Part shown: positions 40,201 to 46,200 of the stretch, in pieces
Layout: the number at the start of each line of letters is the position of its first letter
Position numbering within the stretch: the stretch's first letter is position 1
Assembly (NCBI RefSeq): GCF_964204645.1
Contig: NC_134035.1
Span: forward strand, 2,804,001-2,868,000
Length of the DNA stretch: 64,000 nt
From: Tubulanus polymorphus
Taxonomy: Eukaryota > Nemertea > Palaeonemertea > Tubulaniformes > Tubulanidae
Reading direction: 5' to 3'
Notes under the pieces: model-generated
Seen by the model: the letters and a program-made list of their open reading frames with translations, nothing else
Told to the model about the DNA's origin: nothing
Databases searched by the model: none
Made by a program: the position numbers and the translations under genes

Positions 40201-43200
40201 ATTGTATATGTCGGCATACGTTGTGATTTTCGTTCCATTAGGAATCACCCACGCCGTAACAAATCAGGAGTATCAATGTTTTAAAGATATAGCCCCATTT
40301 GATCTCAAAAATAGCAGTTTGATAGAAACTAAACTAGATATTATCATTCGGATTTTTAAAATTACTTTCGGTAATTAATGAGCCAATCAAAGGGAAGAGA
40401 CTACCCGAAATTTATCGAATGAAATGAAAAACTTTTGTCTGTGTCAATTGTAGATAAACAAAGCGCCTAGGATCTTCAGGAAGATCTGAATATCTATCAA
40501 AAAGAAAACCACTACGTTAGTCAACAGCCATCATTCTACCTGATCACAGCTGTGGTTTTATTTCAATAAATTTTCAAAATTCTAAGAACATAAAAATCTA
40601 TCTAATCTGTCTATTCTATCTACTTCACAGTATATTTATTTACTCCTTAGTCACAGTTGTCGGGTCCACTACCCGAGCCTACATGATACACACATAATTT
40701 AACTCAGGGCAAATCTGTTATTCGCATATTATACAATACAGCGTCTCAACATTTCCGAAATTAATTAACGAACCCGATATTAGAACGTGTCGAATGATAA
40801 ATAATTCACAAGCGACTGACGACTGACTGTACATTGACATATACTATTACAATCACAGTGTATAAACAGCTACATATTATATCTAAACAAAGTCTTCGAC
40901 GCGATTTCTACAGAAAAAAGAACTTCGATTCTCTTTCGCTCTTGAATAACGAATGACCTAATGATTTCCTTCCGACTATTGAACCTATAACGATTTCACA
41001 GACATAAGCCGTTATTTACATGACGGTCTATCAAATTTGGACCGTTCCAATTTAGAAGCGTTCGCACTCGCGAAAAAGTCCATTCCAAATTGGTCCAGAC
41101 CAACCTAAAAGGCCAATCGAGGTCAGTTTTACATTTTGAAATATTGAATGTAAGATACTCAATAACGCAGTATCTTGGGGACCACTGATAACCTATCTGT
41201 AGCCAATTCAACAACCTGTGTGTCCATTAGGCCTGCTCTAAAATTTCCTCATTCCAGGTACACATCAAATTTCTTTAGGGACAGATCTAGAGGCCAATTT
41301 TGAAGGCCTAGGCACACCCCAAATGGACACTTCAATGTCCAGAGAGGTAATATAGTGTACCCCTGCAATGCAATGCACCAATTATCTTTGTTAACAAAAT
41401 GGAATAGGGCGCCCAAAAAGTTTGATGGACTTGTACAAGTCGCACAAGTCACCTTGGATCTGCCCTTGAATTAAGCACACTATAACTAGGACCTATACCA
41501 GTGGTCGTTTAAACACGGCTATAACTGCAGTCAAGAATTCCTTTCCTAAAAGCTTTATATACCGGTATATAAAGTATACCTAGCCACCTACCTAATATAG
41601 CCATCAAATATGAAGGGGCTTATTAACAATTCCCCGGCTAAGTGCCATCGTATATAATTACCCGTAATCTGGTATATAGAGAATAACATAAATCTACTTG
41701 AGAAAATAATCCCGTCGACCCAATCTGCGCGATCTAATCTACCCACTTTCAAGTCGAGCGATAATGCTCGAGGTGGACCTACGGTATTTCCGATATATAA
41801 AATCAAGAATTTCTTTTTTAAAATATTCCACGACTTGGCCGATAGATGTAGAAATTAATCCTCGAAATGAAACCGGCATTGACGCGCACGCGCGATCCTT
41901 CAGTAACATCAAATCGTCGGTATTCCTGTGACCAGTCGGTATTCCTTACTCTGCTAGAAAAGTGAAAATCTCGCTAATGCAAAACTTTCTCTCCTACTCC
42001 AATAGTACTATTACCTATGTATGCGCGAAGTACACACCTAAATATACGTGCGCAGGGGGAATGTGCCTGAGAGCAAAACACAAGTGATGACGCGTAGTTG
42101 ACAAAAGCTCTGAATGAAAAGAAGCCTGGCCTGCTTCGATTCTTTTGTTCTCCTACGAGCGTTGAAAGAATTCCGTGAAGATTTCGACCGGATCTAGTAC
42201 GCTTAAAGTGTCGGCGTTCATTGTAGTCGTATTGTCAAAACGGAATAAGAGACATCATTGTCGGAATGTTTTCGAAACCGCACGAAGAATGCGGGTGTAG
42301 CTAATTCTGACGATTGAAATGAAAACTGACATAGAATCGTAGACAATTGGCGTCGATAAATGATCTCGAGATGACTCTTATAACAGAAAAAGGGCAAACG
42401 ACTTTCAAATTTGCACCTTTGATGATAATCTTTTGGGCCCATTTAACATGCCTGGAATTTGACACTCCATAATAGCAATGGGAAACTGTGTAGTATATAA
42501 TCCTTGAATAAGTCAGTAAATGATGCGATAAAACAAAAAATAAATTCTTGTGGTTTTGTTTGAAAAGAAATCATCATTGTTTAATTGATCTGAGCGTCTC
42601 ACCAACGAATCGCTTATGAATTAGTTCTGAAAGATACAACGGGGTGACAGCACTGTACTAGCACAGCCGTGTCAGGCAGCGTCTGCTATCAACGGAGAAG
42701 CCTCACAGCAGATACTCATCTGGCGGATAAAACTAATCGACCTGAATGAGAAAATACGATGAATTCGATACCAAATTTAAGCACTTTCAGATGCGCCCCG
42801 AAGCTGACTCTGAAGTTATCATATTTCTCTTCCACCAGCTCGTTCCAGATTTCTTAGGGAACCAAATGTAAAGTTGAATTACAGTCGAAGTCCATTATAT
42901 CACCATTCTTTTTTTCAGAGAAGTGTTGACAATCAGTTTTTGAACGTGCACTCATAAGATCATCATCTAATATCTGGTGTATGAACAGTCAAAGTCTGTC
43001 ATAACGCTGCGATCATTCTTAATACCAGATTAATTTCCCGGAACAAATTTGCTCAATCAAATTTTCTCTTAATCAAATAAATATGCCATTCTTTATGACG
43101 CCAAATTCGTTAATAAAGCCATGTCTTTTATTGGTTCCAACCACAGCAATATACAGGACTGCAGTTCAATTTGGATAAGAAGAGTTGTATTTGAGCCGTG

Positions 43201-46200
43201 TTATTTTGTCCTGGATATTGACACATATACCTGATGGGTGCTTTTTTTGTACTGCTGGACAAAGCTCGTAATTTCTGATAAAATCAGTTAACCAACAAGT
43301 ACTACCTGTTTTTCAGTCCAGCATTGAAGTTGAAGTCCTATTGAGTTAACTGTTTAGTGTCAAATCTTCATTCGCTTTAACGTAATGTAACTCTAATCAC
43401 TTGTCAAGTTAACTAAACTCCAGCGAAAAACGGATCAGGAACATAACTCCAAAGAAAATAGATCAGTTACTTAAATTCAGAGAAAATGGATGGATGGGGC
43501 ATACGCAGTGAACATAGAAACAGAGCAATAATCAATGATATAAGGTGAATATAACTTACATCTTGAAGCATGCTTTCAGTGTTGGTCAGTTTATCGGCGC
43601 TGCTGTCGATGTCGGTTTCGAGTTCGCGTATTTTTTCTCGCTGCGCCTCGACCTGCTCGCGTAGCACGCTGACCTGCAGCACGAGATTGTCGCGGTCGCT
43701 GTCGGCGTGTAGCGCGTCGTGCTCCGACTCGGAACTCGAGAACTCGTTGGTCGTCGTCGATGACGGAGATAATCCATTAGCCTGCAATTATACAAAATAA
43801 CAAAAGAGTTAATACTAGGCATAATATGCAAAGGAAAGATTGGTAATAAAGGAATGTGCCTACAGACAAGAGAGGGTCTAAGGGTGTAGAACAATTATCT
43901 ACTTCTTGAATTATGCGTTTTCAGTCCTGCACATTTTTTCTCATGCGTTTTCTTGTTGGTATTGGACAATATTTGTTTTGTTTGTATTGAGGACACGTTT
44001 GGTCTTGTTTGCATGGACATATCTTTGTCCGGAGAACATGCACTTTTTATCCTGTTTGCAAACACAAGAGATTTTTTGCATGGACCTTTTTGTCCCATAA
44101 GCATGGGCATCTTTGTCCTATGCTTGGACATTTTTTGTCCTGTGTGCTGCAAGTACTGACATTTTTTGTCCTGTATGCTTGGACATTTTTTGTCCTGTGT
44201 GCTGCAAGTACCGACCTTTTTTGTCCTGCATGCTTGGACAAATTTTGTCCTATGTGTTACAAGTACAGACATTTTTTGTCCTGTATGCTTGGACATTTTT
44301 TGTCATATGTGCTGCAAGTACAGACCTTTTTTGTCCAGCATGCTTGGACATATTTTGTTCTATGTGCTACAAGACATTTTTTGTCCTGCATGCTTGGACA
44401 TCTTTTGTCCTGTGTGCTAAAAGTACAGACATTTTTTGTCTTGCATGCTTGGACATCTTTGTCCTATGTGCTGCAAACAAAGATATTTTTTTGTCCTGTA
44501 TGCTTGGACATCTTTTGTCTTATGTGCTACAAGCACAGACATTAATGTCCTATATGCTGCGTTCATTTCTTGTCCAGCAATTTCGTGGTGTTGTGAACTG
44601 TATTCGCCCCCACTTGCCTGCCATCCACTCCTCAGCGTTTCAATGTAAACTCCTCCCAGCTCTCCTTGGTCGCGAAATATTCTTCGAAACCCACAATATC
44701 AATGAAAACCTCATTCTTTGCAGAATCGTAATTCAATTTAATTACGATAAGCCTCTCGTGAAACTGGACTCCGACGAGCCCGGTTTTCCGAAAACATCTC
44801 ATCCATCATCTAAAAAACCGACGACCGCACCGGCTACATCAGCAGCTACATCAGAGGACAAAACATCACACGATTACGTTTGTCTCTTCATTTAACATTT
44901 AATTAATTTGAAAGCTTTACCAGACGGTTCTCGATGGCAGGCATTGCATCGCGGGCAACTTAACAACCATCCGCCCATCCGCCAGTCGTCGTTTAAAAAC
45001 GCAAGAGTGCTTGTTACATAATGTTGATAATTTCCGGGTAGTCAGTAGATACATGCCGCCGTGCTATAAATATAACCTGACTAAAAAACGAAACCGTGGC
45101 TTAATTTAGACTTTCGACACAACGAGTCGTCATTGAACGTACCGTGTCGCAGACGGCGACGCTATATCTGCGTACTCCGATTTCCGATTTCAAAATCGAA
45201 CCCCGATTTCAACATCGAACCCCCCGTTATGTTCATTCACTTCAACGTAACTTTAATCAGTTGTCAAGCTTAGACAGTTACTTAACTCCAGAAAAAACGA
45301 ATCAGTTACATACCGGTAACTTCAGAAATAATGGATCAGTTACTTAAGTTTCCGGCAGGTGTTGTGGGATAGTAAGGGATCCAAAATACCAATCAAATCA
45401 AATCGATGAAATAATTGTATTAAGCATGGCCCTTATTGTTCTCAGTAGTAGCTCAGTAGTAGCGTAGGCTAGATTTGACTCCAGGTTGTCTAGTTGGGGC
45501 AATGTGATTGCGGCTCGTGTGCGCGAGTGTTTATCGTAGGGATCGTGCCGCTAAATATAAGACATTAATCCGGTGCTTACACAAGCGTCTTCTCCTGAAC
45601 ACACCTTCACAAACAGATAATGACAATAATAAGCATAAAAAACAACGACATTTATCATCGCTTCAGAACCCTTAAGGTCGCGTGGAGATAGTTATTCATA
45701 GGTGTATAAATCAAGCATCTTACAGAGAGTCATAAGACTGTAGCCAGGCATGTGTTAGGGGGGGCAGGTTCGATTTTCAGGAAAAGGGGATTTTCTCAAA
45801 AATGCATGCAACAAAGGGGCAATGTTCTAATCGGGGGACTTGGAAGTGCTACCACAGATAATTTAAATAATCAGATCCAAATCAGGAGCAATTTCACGGT
45901 TTCTGGCAAAGTGAGATGAAAACAGAATGTTTTGCTTCGTTTTCCTGCTATTTCGCCTTGAATCAAGAAAATTCAAAAGTATTCTGCTCATATTCTGAAC
46001 GCGAACTAACGAACAAGTGTCAACAATGAGCGTATATTTGAAAATCGATGCTCAGACTTTCTTTCTTTAGGCTGACGTCGATGCAGCCCTTCGTTGATGA
46101 GTGGAGTTCATTCGAATCCCTGTCTGAGCCTGATCCGATTCTCCACAGTCGCATCGGTATCCATCCCCTCGTAGCTCAGAACTATCGGCAAGTCAGTCTC

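Noticed and set aside
43895-44545. Long Lys/Gln- and Cys/Phe-rich open frames on both strands
   Set aside because: They are translations of the 55-bp minisatellite; frames stay open because of its composition, and no splice or start context supports them.
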